The notes under the pieces are model-generated. The model saw only the letters and a program-made list of their open reading frames with translations, searched no databases and was not told where the DNA came from. Positions 4,855-13,629 of a stretch of DNA of 21,713 nt are shown here, one piece after another (the stretch's first letter is position 1; every line of letters begins with the position of its first letter). Both the position numbers and the translations under genes were made by a program. The DNA is taken from positions 1 to 21,713 of the IMG/VR virus record IMGVR_UViG_3300022467_001034. One strand, 5' to 3'. This DNA is from a virus.

Positions 4855-6197
4855 TGGCTCAGTGGGACCCGCGTTGGGGCGACGCCATCGCCTCCATCGA
4901 GAGTAGCGGCGGTAACTACGGCCTGCTTGGTCCCACGACCAAAAGCGGAGACCGCGCCTATGGCAAGTATCAGGTCATGGGCAACAACATCGCGGACTGG
5001 ACCAAGAATGCTCTTGGCCGTGCGCTGTCGCCGCAAGAGTTCTTGAACGACCCTGACGCGCAAGAAGCTGTCTTCAAGCAACAGTTTGGAAACTCCGTTG
5101 ATAAGTACGGCAACCCGCAAGATGCGGCGTCGGTCTGGTTTAGCGGTCGTCCTATGGCTCAGGCAGGGAACGCAAGTGACATTCTCGGAACGACTGTCCC
5201 CGGCTACGTCAGCAAGTTCAACAACTACCTCGATCATCCACTCCAGCAGTCCGCTGGTGCCAGAGCAATCAACAACGCAGCCCCTCAAGGAGGAGCAATG
5301 AATACTGCCCCGCCTGACGATGGCTTCATGGGTGCCCTGCTCAACCGCATCAACGGTAGTAACAGCAACGCCGCTCCAGGAGCGCAGCCATACGACTTGG
5401 GCGACGCCATGGGTAACGCTGGTGCAGCCATGATGGCGCTCGACAACGCCAAGGGCGCTGCTGTGCTCGCGTCGATGACGCAAGCGAACCGCAAGGCCGC
5501 CAACCCGGCGCAGAAGATGACCGAGTGGTCCTACGAGCCGAGCACTGGCGTCTTCTATCGCACCGACCCGCGCACTGGACAACTTCAGACCATGCAGGGC
5601 AACGCGAAGGAGAAGGAAGCCAAGCCGGTTCCTGAGCAGGCGATGAAGTACGTAGGCGACAATATGTCGAACTACGACTACCTCACCCAAAGTGCGCAGA
5701 ACGCCGCAGACATTCTTGACGATATCAAGAAGGGCAACCTCGACCTTGGCCTGTTCAAGAACTGGATCAACTCCGGTAAGAACGTGGCGGGGATGAGCGA
5801 CGACCAGTCGCGCGCCCTTGCTCGCTTTCAGCAGTTCCAGCAGGGCCTCGTCAACGACAATCTGCGGCTCAACAAGGGCGTGCAGACCGAAGGCGATGCT
5901 TACCGCGCCCTCAAGGAGTTCGCCTCCAGTGGCGCGAACTACGATAACGCAGCGGCGACTGAAGCGCTCCAGCGCATCATCAAGAAGAACAAGGAAGCGG
6001 TGCTCAACAGGGGCTCCCGTATTCTTGATAGTCATGAAGCCAACTATCCCGGCAACGACGAAGCCTTCCAGCCCTATACAGATCAAGTGAACGGTTGGAA
6101 GAACGCTTTCAGCGACATTGATAGCCGCTTGGCTGCTCAGCCCTCTGCGGCTGCACCTGCAACTGGCGGCTTCAGGATCATCAAGGGACCCCACTAA
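4854..6197 (+). CDS. Virion-associated lytic transglycosylase, ejection protein
   Basis: The 447-aa protein begins with an SLT-type lysozyme-like domain (residues ~5-130). IESSGGNYG places the catalytic Glu at E16, and AYGKYQVMG is the second family motif, followed by ALSPQEFLNDPDAQEAVF and VWFSGRP. Such domains cut peptidoglycan locally during DNA entry. Residues ~149-447 are a largely helical, Ala/Asn/Lys-rich domain without a family I can name. The start codon overlaps the previous stop (TAATG) with no Shine-Dalgarno, so translation is probably coupled. A strong internal in-frame start at 5298 divides the two halves. It sits between two other ejection-type genes, as the internal virion proteins of short-tailed phages usually do. 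Confidence 0.85.
   Translation: MAQWDPRWGDAIASIESSGGNYGLLGPTTKSGDRAYGKYQVMGNNIADWTKNALGRALSPQEFLNDPDAQEAVFKQQFGNSVDKYGNPQDAASVWFSGRPMAQAGNASDILGTTVPGYVSKFNNYLDHPLQQSAGARAINNAAPQGGAMNTAPPDDGFMGALLNRINGSNSNAAPGAQPYDLGDAMGNAGAAMMALDNAKGAAVLASMTQANRKAANPAQKMTEWSYEPSTGVFYRTDPRTGQLQTMQGNAKEKEAKPVPEQAMKYVGDNMSNYDYLTQSAQNAADILDDIKKGNLDLGLFKNWINSGKNVAGMSDDQSRALARFQQFQQGLVNDNLRLNKGVQTEGDAYRALKEFASSGANYDNAAATEALQRIIKKNKEAVLNRGSRILDSHEANYPGNDEAFQPYTDQVNGWKNAFSDIDSRLAAQPSAAAPATGGFRIIKGPH
5287..5295 (+). promoter_or_regulatory. Strong internal Shine-Dalgarno inside the transglycosylase gene
   Basis: AAGGAGGAG at 5287-5295 is the best match to the anti-Shine-Dalgarno sequence I found in the window, stronger than that of any annotated gene start. 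The core AGGAGG (5288-5293) lies 4 nt before an ATG at 5298 that is in frame with the surrounding gene (codon 149). Confidence 0.6.
5298..6197 (+). CDS. Possible separate C-terminal product of the transglycosylase gene
   Basis: Initiation at ATG 5298 would give a 299-aa protein starting MNTAPPDDGFMGALLNRI and sharing the stop at 6197. It lacks the whole lysozyme-like domain. The start falls at the boundary between the enzymatic domain and the helical half, and the new N-terminus reads like a natural gene start. In-frame nested starts of this kind are known in phages (lambda C/Nu3, T7 4A/4B). The ribosome binding site and frame are seen; production of the shorter protein is inferred. Confidence 0.45.
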   Translation: MNTAPPDDGFMGALLNRINGSNSNAAPGAQPYDLGDAMGNAGAAMMALDNAKGAAVLASMTQANRKAANPAQKMTEWSYEPSTGVFYRTDPRTGQLQTMQGNAKEKEAKPVPEQAMKYVGDNMSNYDYLTQSAQNAADILDDIKKGNLDLGLFKNWINSGKNVAGMSDDQSRALARFQQFQQGLVNDNLRLNKGVQTEGDAYRALKEFASSGANYDNAAATEALQRIIKKNKEAVLNRGSRILDSHEANYPGNDEAFQPYTDQVNGWKNAFSDIDSRLAAQPSAAAPATGGFRIIKGPH

Positions 6198-6206
6198 GGA
6201 GCGATA

Positions 6207-8816
6207 ATGCCGCAGTACACTGTTGGCCTGCCTGACGGCAAGCAAATGGTCGTAGAGGCCGACAGCGAAGACGCGGCACTCTCCGGTGCTCAGAACTGGT
6301 ACTCTCAGAACAGTTCACAGAAGCCCGACACGTCGATGATGGGAGCACTCTCTCAGGGTGCTTCCGACCTCGTGACGGGCGTTGGTAAGACCGTCAAGGA
6401 TTACGTCAGTCCCGACACTGGCAAGGCCATTGCAGACAAGGGCGCTACCCTCGCCAGCAAGAATTATCAGCCTGCGTCCGAAGAGTTCATACATCCTTCG
6501 GACGGTGCGTCGAACCACACAATGGGGCTCGACTGGTCTGCGCTGCCTCGTGCAGCCGTGGAACAGGCTCCCGGCCTCGCCCTCGACATTGGCGGCCAGA
6601 TGCTCACGAAGCGTCTTGGTCCAGCCGCTCAGTACATCGCCAACGCCGTCACCTATGGTGCGCGGACGCTTGGCAACGAGGCTGAGAAGAGGGCAGCAGC
6701 AAGAACAGGCGACGCCAACGCGGAGCCAACGGCTGAAGACAAGCTCACGGGCTTGCAGTCTACGCTCGCTCAGACCGCCCTCAACAAGATTGGCCTGTCC
6801 GGCATCACCAACCCTGCGAAGGTGATTGGTACAGGCGCTCAAGGCGTCCTGCGCGCTGGTGGCAACGTGCTGAAGTCGGCTGCGAAGGAAGGCCTGACCA
6901 ACGCTGGTCAAGACCTAATCTCGCAGGGCTTCATCAAGAAAGGCACTGACCAGCCGATTGACGCGCAAGAAGCGCTTGGCGCTGGTGTCATGGGCGCTGG
7001 CGGTGGCGCTCTATTCTCCGCACCACATGCGGCGAAAGAGGCGCTAACCTCAGTACGAATGAACGATCAGGCTGGCGACGCTCACACAGCGATGGCAGCT
7101 AACCGCATCACGGAACACGCTGGCGGCACGGACACGCTCGCTGACCCGAAGGTGGCTTACAAGGCCACGCAGGGCGCGATTGAAGACGTGAGGCGAGAGA
7201 TTGGTGACGCTGCGAAGCGCACCAGCAACCCCTCTACCGAGGCCTCCAACGCCATCGCCGCTGCAAAGAGCGGTGAAGCTCTCACTGATAAGCAGACGGC
7301 TGCGGTTGACGCTGAAGGCAATGACCAACTGTCGTCCCTCGTGCGTCAGGCTACCGCGCTCAGCAAGCTCACTGACATGGGCAACTTCGATAGCGGTGAA
7401 GGCCGCTTCGCAGGCGGCGCAAGCGAGTTCGCGCGCAATAACGCTCGTGCAGCGGTCTACGGACTGACTGGAGCGGCTGCGCTTCCTCACATGGTGGCTC
7501 AGGGGGGCGTTGGTCTAGACAGCCTCTCTGCCTCTGTACCTCACCTTGCGGAAGCAGCGGCGGCCGGTGTTGCTGGCTACAAGGGCCTGAAGCTCGCTGA
7601 CAAGGCGCTTGGCTTCGCCTCGCCTGCCAAGACGTTCGCAGAACGCTTCGGAGACACCAGCGGCAACGTCCGTGTACCACTCCAGCTTAACCAGAGCCCG
7701 ACAGGGCCGAAGGTGACGCCTCAGAACAGCCTCACCCCGGCCCAGCCGTGGGGACTTATCGCGCCGAAGCCGACACCGTTCAAGCCTGACGTGCTTGAGC
7801 CCGGTATCGCTAAGATCGTTGAGAAGCTTCAGAACCAGAAGCAGCAGCAGACGGCGCGCGCGGCCATGCCGCTGCTTAGGCAGTTGGCATCGCAGAGCAA
7901 GCCGCCTGCTCCTCCCGAGCCCGACACGACGCTGCAAGACGCCATCACGGCGGGCAAGCAGGTTGTGAAGGATCGGCAGTGGGCTGACAACCTCCGACAG
8001 CGCTTCGAGGCCGAACAGGCTGCGAACGCTCCGCAGGCTTCTGCTGCACCGACGATGGATCAGACGATGGCCGCTACTGCGAAGCTCGCTAAGGGCCTCC
8101 AGAAGATGGCTGACCTTCGCCAGAAGGGTCTTGGAAGCAATCAGGCGGAAGCTGAAGCAGCCGTGTCTCCGATGATCCAAGAGCAGGGTGGGCTCGATGC
8201 CGTCATGAACCCCATGATGGGCAAGCGAGCAAGCGAACTCATCGGTGCCGCCAATGCGCTGAAGAAGCTCCGTGCTCAGCCTGAAGAGGAAGCGCCAACA
8301 CCGCAACCCGCACCAGCCGCTCCTGCGCCTGCGATGGGTCCGAAGGGTGTTGACCCCACTGGAGCGACGCCGCTCACGGTGGCTGACATTCTCTCTCGCA
8401 TCTCTGGCGAGGCTCCGAAGGCCGAAGCTCCCAACGCTGCTGCTGTGTTCACTCTCCCTGAGAGCCCGCACAGCTTCAAGACGCCGCAGGAAGCCGCTCA
8501 GGCCATCTACAACGAGGCCGTGGCAGGCGGGAAGATCATCCGCCACGCAGAGGGCTTCAAAGCCGGTACGACCCGTCGATTGGCGGGCGAGGAAGCAATC
8601 TACAACAACATCTCCAAGGCGCTCTCCAGCGTCGCGGAGCGTGGTGCCTTCCACAAGTACCTAGCAGCCCTGTGGGGCTCCGATAGTCCTGAAGTCGTAA
8701 CCCAAGTCCGTGAGCACATGCTTGCTGAGTTTCCGCAACACGCCGGAACGATCAACAAGCATCTGTCGGACCAAGCGATCAAGGACCTATGGACGAAACC
8801 CGCAAAGAAGAAGTGA
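6207..8816 (+). CDS. Large internal virion / DNA ejection protein
   Basis: At 869 aa this is the largest protein here, rich in Ala, Gln and Lys. The first ~35 residues (YTVGLPDGKQMVVEADSEDA, then ALSGAQNWY) form a small domain seen at the start of several phage internal proteins. Gly/Ala-rich, moderately hydrophobic stretches at about 252-275, 416-436 and 444-468 could insert into membranes. Residues ~540-720 are Pro/Gln-rich with helical segments, and the end is basic (WTKPAKKK). Length and position suggest the role of T7 gp16 or P22 gp16, a protein ejected ahead of DNA. I see no second lysozyme motif. AAGGAG at 6196-6201 overlaps the previous stop and gives a firm start at ATG 6207. Its end overlaps the terminase gene by 28 nt. 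Confidence 0.7.
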   Translation: MPQYTVGLPDGKQMVVEADSEDAALSGAQNWYSQNSSQKPDTSMMGALSQGASDLVTGVGKTVKDYVSPDTGKAIADKGATLASKNYQPASEEFIHPSDGASNHTMGLDWSALPRAAVEQAPGLALDIGGQMLTKRLGPAAQYIANAVTYGARTLGNEAEKRAAARTGDANAEPTAEDKLTGLQSTLAQTALNKIGLSGITNPAKVIGTGAQGVLRAGGNVLKSAAKEGLTNAGQDLISQGFIKKGTDQPIDAQEALGAGVMGAGGGALFSAPHAAKEALTSVRMNDQAGDAHTAMAANRITEHAGGTDTLADPKVAYKATQGAIEDVRREIGDAAKRTSNPSTEASNAIAAAKSGEALTDKQTAAVDAEGNDQLSSLVRQATALSKLTDMGNFDSGEGRFAGGASEFARNNARAAVYGLTGAAALPHMVAQGGVGLDSLSASVPHLAEAAAAGVAGYKGLKLADKALGFASPAKTFAERFGDTSGNVRVPLQLNQSPTGPKVTPQNSLTPAQPWGLIAPKPTPFKPDVLEPGIAKIVEKLQNQKQQQTARAAMPLLRQLASQSKPPAPPEPDTTLQDAITAGKQVVKDRQWADNLRQRFEAEQAANAPQASAAPTMDQTMAATAKLAKGLQKMADLRQKGLGSNQAEAEAAVSPMIQEQGGLDAVMNPMMGKRASELIGAANALKKLRAQPEEEAPTPQPAPAAPAPAMGPKGVDPTGATPLTVADILSRISGEAPKAEAPNAAAVFTLPESPHSFKTPQEAAQAIYNEAVAGGKIIRHAEGFKAGTTRRLAGEEAIYNNISKALSSVAERGAFHKYLAALWGSDSPEVVTQVREHMLAEFPQHAGTINKHLSDQAIKDLWTKPAKKK

Positions 8817-9412
8817 CGAAAAAGGGCGGGAGGCCGCCTAAGCGTGAGCAAGCCCCGCGCAAGAAGCAGCCTCCCAAAGGCCCTCGCCGTCCCGCTCGTT
8901 CCCGTGCAGTCAAGAAGTTGCACGAGGACAACCCGATTTATCACGCACGCGTGCTGATGGCGCTCGAAAAGGGCCGCCGCAAGCAAAGTGTCCCTAGCCG
9001 CCTTGGTGTCCCCGATGGGTGGAGCCGAGGGCAAGCGGACATGCAGCGTGTGTATGACGGCATCAAAGCCGACCTCATCATAGACCGAATGAAAGCAGAA
9101 GGCATGGTTGACGAAACCAAACCCGGCGACTTCGAAATCCTCATCGTTGAAGTCAACGGCGAGCAGAAAGAAGTTCGCATCCCGAAGACCGAAGCGGGAA
9201 TGGCCGAAGCCGCTCTGCGTGAAGCCGTGATTGGCGCGATCAGCCCACTGACGCACTCGAAAGAGAAGCCGACTTACATTCGCACCGTCCTTGAGTGGAC
9301 GAAGGCGAAGCCTGCGCAGACCAGCAACGTGAACCTCAATTCTGAGGATTGGCTGGATGCAGCACTGAAGGACAACAATGGCGACCGAACAGGAGAAGAT
9401 AGCCCTTCGTAG
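8789..9412 (+). CDS. terS: Probable small terminase subunit
   Basis: The 207-aa protein directly precedes the large terminase and overlaps it by 35 nt. The first ~50 residues are extremely basic (GRPPKREQAPRKKQPPKGPR), suited to binding DNA. The middle is helical (MQRVYDGIKADLIIDRMKAE). The C-terminus, PTYIRTVLEWTKAKPAQTS, then NVNLNSEDWLDAAL, resembles small-terminase tails that contact the large subunit. Recognition of phage DNA for packaging is the expected role. AAGGA at 8781-8785 is 3 nt before ATG 8789, inside the end of the ejection-protein gene. Naming rests on position and tail pattern, because small terminases vary greatly in sequence. Confidence 0.65.
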   Translation: MDETRKEEVTKKGGRPPKREQAPRKKQPPKGPRRPARSRAVKKLHEDNPIYHARVLMALEKGRRKQSVPSRLGVPDGWSRGQADMQRVYDGIKADLIIDRMKAEGMVDETKPGDFEILIVEVNGEQKEVRIPKTEAGMAEAALREAVIGAISPLTHSKEKPTYIRTVLEWTKAKPAQTSNVNLNSEDWLDAALKDNNGDRTGEDSPS

Positions 9413-10964
9413 GCGCTTCTACGAAGACTTCGACTTCTACAGTCGTCACGCGCTGAAGGTCCGCGCGAAGAACAACGAAATCCGCAACTTCACGCTCAAC
9501 GCGGTGCAGAGGCGTTTCAATGCAGAGGTCGAAGACCAACGCAAGCGCACTGGCCGCGTCCGCAAGATCATCCTCAAGGGACGACAACAGGGCTTCTCGA
9601 CCTACGTGGGCGGGCGGAAATACTTCCGCCTGTCTCAGCGCAAGGCGAAGAAGGGCCTCGTTGTCGCCCACAAGGCGGACAGCACTCGTGCGCTGTTCGA
9701 TATGTACCGGCGATACCACCAGTCCTGTCCGCCGATGCTCCAGCCCGAGACCGCCTACTCCTCACGTAAGGAGTTGGTGTTCTCGAAGCTTGATACCGCC
9801 ATCGTGGTTGCTACCGCAGGCGGCGATGGCATCGGACGCGGCGAGATGTTCTCCGACATGCATCTCTCTGAGATTGCCTTCTGGCCCGCGAATGCCGCCG
9901 CAGAGAACTTCAACTCTCTCATGCAGTGTCTCCCGAACATGGACGACACTGAGTGCTACATCGAGAGCACCGCGAACGGGTTCAACCTGTTCAAGACGCT
10001 GTGGGATGGTGCCGTAGCTGGCGAGAACGAATTTGAGCCGTTCTTCGCAGCTTGGTTTGAAACCCCTGAGTACCGTATGCCGGTCGTAGAGGACTTTGAG
10101 CGCACGTTGGAAGAAGAAGACCTCGTGTCTCTCTACGGCCTCGACAACGAACAGCTTATGTGGCGTCGCCGCAAGATTGCAGCCAACGGTCGCGACCTGT
10201 TCATGCAGGAGTATCCTTGCTGCCCCGACGAAGCGTTCATCGCTTCCGGCCGTCCCGTGTTCAACCCTGAGCAGATTGTCGAGCTTATTGGCTCTGCCCC
10301 GGCCATCCTCAAGTCGATGGACGTTGAAGAGACTGGCGCTCATCTGCGCATCGCAGAGACGCCCGTGGGACGTATGAAGGTTTACCGCGAGCATGAAGCT
10401 GGCGAGCAGTATGCCATCGGCGCTGACGTGGGCTTGGGCATCAAAGACGGCGACTGGTCAGTTGCGCATGTCCTCGACAGCGAGAAGCGCCAAGTAGCGG
10501 TCTTCCGTGCTCAAGTGCATCCCGACTACTACGCGGACATTCTCGCAGCCATCGGACGCTACTACAACGACGCACTGATTGCTCCAGAGCGCAACAACCA
10601 CGGCCTCGTGACGTGTCTGCGGCTCTACAAGGACCTTCAGTACCCCAACGTCTACCTCGACCTCAAAGAGGGGCAAATCGAGGATCAGGACACCCTCAAC
10701 ATCGGACACTACACCGACGTGAAGACGCGACCGCTCATCATCGACCGCCTACGCGGCTCGATGCGCGAGGGCGATATCACTGTCAACGACGTGACAACGT
10801 TGAAGGAGATGCAAACCTTCGTGGTGAATGAAGCGGGCAAGATGACTGCCGAAGCTAACTGTCACGACGACACGGTTATGGCTCTCGCCATCGCCAACCA
10901 CATTCACCCCGGACGTGCAACGCCCGTCATTGTCCCTGACGACTACTATGTGAACGCAATTTAA
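9378..10964 (+). CDS. terL: Large terminase subunit (packaging ATPase and nuclease)
   Basis: The 528-aa protein drives DNA into the prohead and cuts it. The ATPase half has a deviant Walker A, KGRQQGFST (residues 67-75), with Arg and Gln where many P-loops have other residues, as is normal for terminases. Walker B is MHLSEIAFW with the catalytic Glu at 155, and the coupling motif is ESTANG (186-191). The nuclease half has the expected acidic residues: D340 in YAIGADVGLG, E394 in APERNNHG and D487 in CHDDTVMALA. GAAGGA at 9367-9372 is 5 nt before ATG 9378. The stop overlaps the portal start (TAATG). All key motifs are present, so it should be active. Confidence 0.95.
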   Translation: MATEQEKIALRRRFYEDFDFYSRHALKVRAKNNEIRNFTLNAVQRRFNAEVEDQRKRTGRVRKIILKGRQQGFSTYVGGRKYFRLSQRKAKKGLVVAHKADSTRALFDMYRRYHQSCPPMLQPETAYSSRKELVFSKLDTAIVVATAGGDGIGRGEMFSDMHLSEIAFWPANAAAENFNSLMQCLPNMDDTECYIESTANGFNLFKTLWDGAVAGENEFEPFFAAWFETPEYRMPVVEDFERTLEEEDLVSLYGLDNEQLMWRRRKIAANGRDLFMQEYPCCPDEAFIASGRPVFNPEQIVELIGSAPAILKSMDVEETGAHLRIAETPVGRMKVYREHEAGEQYAIGADVGLGIKDGDWSVAHVLDSEKRQVAVFRAQVHPDYYADILAAIGRYYNDALIAPERNNHGLVTCLRLYKDLQYPNVYLDLKEGQIEDQDTLNIGHYTDVKTRPLIIDRLRGSMREGDITVNDVTTLKEMQTFVVNEAGKMTAEANCHDDTVMALAIANHIHPGRATPVIVPDDYYVNAI

Positions 10965-13012
10965 TGGTTGATACAAAGAAGAAGTACGGGAAGACGGAAG
11001 ACGAGATTATGAGCTTGGTTGACCCTGCGGTCAGCCGCTCCACGTCATGGTGTGATACCCAACTGTCGTCCGAACGCACACGCCTCCAGCGCTATTACGA
11101 CGGCCAACTCCCGAAGCGCCATCACGAAGGTAGCTCCAGCTACGTGTCGTCTGACGTGCAGGATGGCGTCGATAGTATGCACGCGCAGTTGCTCGAAGTG
11201 TTTGGGGGCTCGCATGATATCGTGCGCTTCAAGCCGTTGAACCTCAACGACGTGGACGCTGCGAGGCTTGAAACCTCGTACATCGCCTATTTGATCATGG
11301 AGGAAAATCACGGCTTCGACCGCTTCTCCGACGTGATCATGGACGGTCTCAAAGGCCGTAACGGCGTCATCCAATATTATTGGGAGAACTGCGTCGAGAG
11401 AGACGAGCACACCTTCGAGGGTATGTCCCTTGATGACGTGCAGGCTCTAGCGGCTCAAGAAGACGTTGAAATCGACGCGCAGTTAGACAGTAGCGATCAA
11501 GTCAACGATTATCTATCCAACGCCCAAGGTCCTACCTACAGCGGTACTTGGACGCGCATCATCGATAAGTCCGGCTTGCGTGTCGAGAACGTTCCTCCAG
11601 AGGAATACTTCTCTGACGGCACCAAGAAGCGCCGCCAAGACGGCGTGAGAGGGCGTAAGACCCTCAAGACCCGCTCTGAGTTGGTCAAGGACGGCTATCC
11701 GAAGGATAAGGTTGAGAAGATCGGGACCAGCAACGAACTGGACTTCGATCAGGAGCGACAGGAGCGTGACAAAGGCACCAGCGACGGTATGCAGCGTGAC
11801 GCTGCGCAGCCCGAACTGGAGCACGTCATGCTCTACGAGACGTTCATCCAGCTTGCCCTCAAGGGCGACGGAACGTCCGCTCTGTACCGCATAGTCCATG
11901 CGGGTGGTCAGTTGTTCGAAATGGACGAAGTGGAGTGTGACAACTTCCTCGACTTCGTACCGCTTCGTCGGCCGCACTCTCAGTTCGGCAACAACTTTGC
12001 CAAGCGCATCGTCCCGACGCAGAACGCACGTACCGTGCTCACGAGGGCCATCCTCGACCACACGGTTACGACGACCAACCCGCGCTGGACGGTTCTCAAC
12101 AACTCGTTGACGAACCCCAAGGAGCTTCTGGACAACCGCCTTCGTGGCATTGTCAACGTGAAGAACCGCGACGCGATTGGTGTGCTGCCTTACCCGACGA
12201 TGAACCAGTTCGCCATGCCGGTTCTGGAGATGCTTAAGAGCAACAAGGAAGAGACCACTGGCCTCTCCTCGCTGTCTCAGGGCCTCAACAAGGACGCCAT
12301 CTCCTCGCAGAACTCGCAGGGCATGGTGAACGACCTAGTGAACCTATCGCAGGTTCGTCAGAAGATCATCGCCCGCAACTTCGCGATGTTCGTATTTGAC
12401 CTGTTCCTCGCGTGCCGCAAGCTCGTTATCGAGAACCAGACCCGCAAGAAGGTTTGGGAGTTCGACAACAACTTCGTCAACATCGACCCGAAGCTCTGGA
12501 CGCCAACGCGTATGGTCCAGGTATCGCTCAATGTCGGTTACGGCGAGCAGGAGAAGGAAGCGGCGAAGTACGCCCAATTGTGGGGTATGCTCTCGACCGA
12601 CCCGAAGGCGTCGTTGTTCTGTCCGCCAGACAAGCAGTACAAGCTGCTCACGGACGGCATGAAGAAGAACGGCTTCACCAACTTCAACGACTACATCATC
12701 ACGCCTGATCAGGTCAAACCGCCCGGCCCCGATCCAATGGAGATGCAAAAGCTCCAGATTGAGGACAAGAAGGCACAGGCGATGCTCCTCACGGCACAGG
12801 CCGCAGCCGACAAGGCGCAAGGCCACCATGAGATTGAGATGATGAAGGTGCAGATATCTCAGCTTCTCGCGCATGTGAAGGAGATGACTGCGCAGCGTGA
12901 CGCCGACCGCAAGGACATGGATATCGCCAACAAGGTGAACGTGTCGCAGCGTGAGACGCATCTGCTTGAAGTCGCTCCCACGGCCGCTGAGAAGGCCATC
13001 GTCAGCCCGTAA
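10964..13012 (+). CDS. Portal protein (P22-type)
   Basis: The 682-aa protein would form the ring through which DNA enters and leaves the capsid. The N-terminal part (RLQRYYDGQLPKRHHEGSSS, YVSSDVQDGVDSMHAQLLEVF) and the following FDRFSDVIMDGLKGRNGVI stretch match the large P22-like portals of short-tailed phages. Length is close to the 725 aa of P22 gp1. The C-terminal ~90 residues (MEMQKLQIEDKKAQAMLL onward) are a long charged coiled coil, as in the portal barrel. The start overlaps the terminase stop by one base and has no ribosome binding site, implying coupled translation. The acidic segment near residues 155-175 (EDVEIDAQLDSSD) is a likely surface loop. Confidence 0.9.
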   Translation: MVDTKKKYGKTEDEIMSLVDPAVSRSTSWCDTQLSSERTRLQRYYDGQLPKRHHEGSSSYVSSDVQDGVDSMHAQLLEVFGGSHDIVRFKPLNLNDVDAARLETSYIAYLIMEENHGFDRFSDVIMDGLKGRNGVIQYYWENCVERDEHTFEGMSLDDVQALAAQEDVEIDAQLDSSDQVNDYLSNAQGPTYSGTWTRIIDKSGLRVENVPPEEYFSDGTKKRRQDGVRGRKTLKTRSELVKDGYPKDKVEKIGTSNELDFDQERQERDKGTSDGMQRDAAQPELEHVMLYETFIQLALKGDGTSALYRIVHAGGQLFEMDEVECDNFLDFVPLRRPHSQFGNNFAKRIVPTQNARTVLTRAILDHTVTTTNPRWTVLNNSLTNPKELLDNRLRGIVNVKNRDAIGVLPYPTMNQFAMPVLEMLKSNKEETTGLSSLSQGLNKDAISSQNSQGMVNDLVNLSQVRQKIIARNFAMFVFDLFLACRKLVIENQTRKKVWEFDNNFVNIDPKLWTPTRMVQVSLNVGYGEQEKEAAKYAQLWGMLSTDPKASLFCPPDKQYKLLTDGMKKNGFTNFNDYIITPDQVKPPGPDPMEMQKLQIEDKKAQAMLLTAQAAADKAQGHHEIEMMKVQISQLLAHVKEMTAQRDADRKDMDIANKVNVSQRETHLLEVAPTAAEKAIVSP

Positions 13013-13021
13013 AGGATCACA

Positions 13022-13576
13022 ATGAACCCTCTTGCTCTGCTGATGCTGGCACAAGGCTCGACCCACGGGATGGGTCAGCCCTTCTACGGTAGCCAGACCA
13101 GCGACCTCAAGGGCCTCACGGACGCGCTTGCTGCCTACAAGCAGTTTGCGCCCACGGAGGTCAACGAAGCGGACAAGGGAGACAGCCAAAAGCAGTCCCC
13201 CATCGACCGCATCAAGGCGGCCTTTCAGTCGCTCAAGGACATGCACCAGCCTGACGCAAGCGTGGCTAATAATGCGCCTGCGGACAGCCCGTATTATGGG
13301 CCGCTTGGTGCCAATCCCAACGCTCAGTTCTATGGGCCGTTGGGTGCTCCTGCACCGCAGGCTCCCTCGCAGGCTCCTGCTCCAGCCCCTTCGGCTGGCG
13401 TGCCGATGCCTCAGCCGCGTCCCGCCGACGCTCCACAAGCACCCTCTCCCATGATGAGCCTCTTTCAACGTTCCGCAGCGTTGCAGCAAGACCCGCTCAC
13501 GGGAGACTACATAGACCCGACCGCCGCAGCGAAAGCCAACGCGCAACCGGGCATCTTCTCCAAGCTGTTCGCTTGA
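13022..13576 (+). CDS. Pro/Ala-rich head-module protein, unknown function
   Basis: I do not recognise this 184-aa protein. It begins with a short hydrophobic run (MNPLALLMLAQ), then a charged region, then a Pro/Ala/Gln-rich low-complexity section (about 85-145) containing two copies of YGPLGA (in YYGPLGA and FYGPLGA). It ends GIFSKLFA. AAAGGA at 13011-13016, overlapping the portal stop, gives a clear start. It lies between portal and scaffold, so a head-assembly or minor virion role is likely but unproven. Confidence 0.7.
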   Translation: MNPLALLMLAQGSTHGMGQPFYGSQTSDLKGLTDALAAYKQFAPTEVNEADKGDSQKQSPIDRIKAAFQSLKDMHQPDASVANNAPADSPYYGPLGANPNAQFYGPLGAPAPQAPSQAPAPAPSAGVPMPQPRPADAPQAPSPMMSLFQRSAALQQDPLTGDYIDPTAAAKANAQPGIFSKLFA

Positions 13577-13584
13577 GAACTCGC

Positions 13585-13611
13585 GGGGAGGTCGCCGTAT
13601 GGGGCCTCCCT
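13585..13611 (+). terminator. Intergenic hairpin with GGGAGG/CCTCCC stem
   Basis: Bases 13585-13593 pair with 13603-13611 (9 bp, two G-U pairs, 9-nt loop). It begins 9 nt after a stop codon and is followed by GCCCCTTTC, a weak pyrimidine run, then by the AAAGGA box of the next gene. It could be a leaky terminator or an RNA processing/stability element that sets protein ratios in the head operon. Confidence 0.45.
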
Positions 13612-13629
13612 GCCCCTTTCAAAGGACAC

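Noticed and set aside
4851-6245. 464-aa open frame on the - strand
   Set aside because: It lies wholly opposite the transglycosylase gene, has no family-like motifs and reads as a Val/Leu/Arg-rich mirror of a GC-rich gene.
7515-8654. 379-aa open frame on the - strand
   Set aside because: It is antisense to the 869-aa ejection protein, with an Arg/Leu/Ser-rich low-complexity sequence and no recognisable domain.
12344-13546. 400-aa open frame on the - strand
   Set aside because: It spans the antisense of the portal end and the next gene, crossing a real gene boundary. The protein is Arg/Leu/His-rich and shadow-like.
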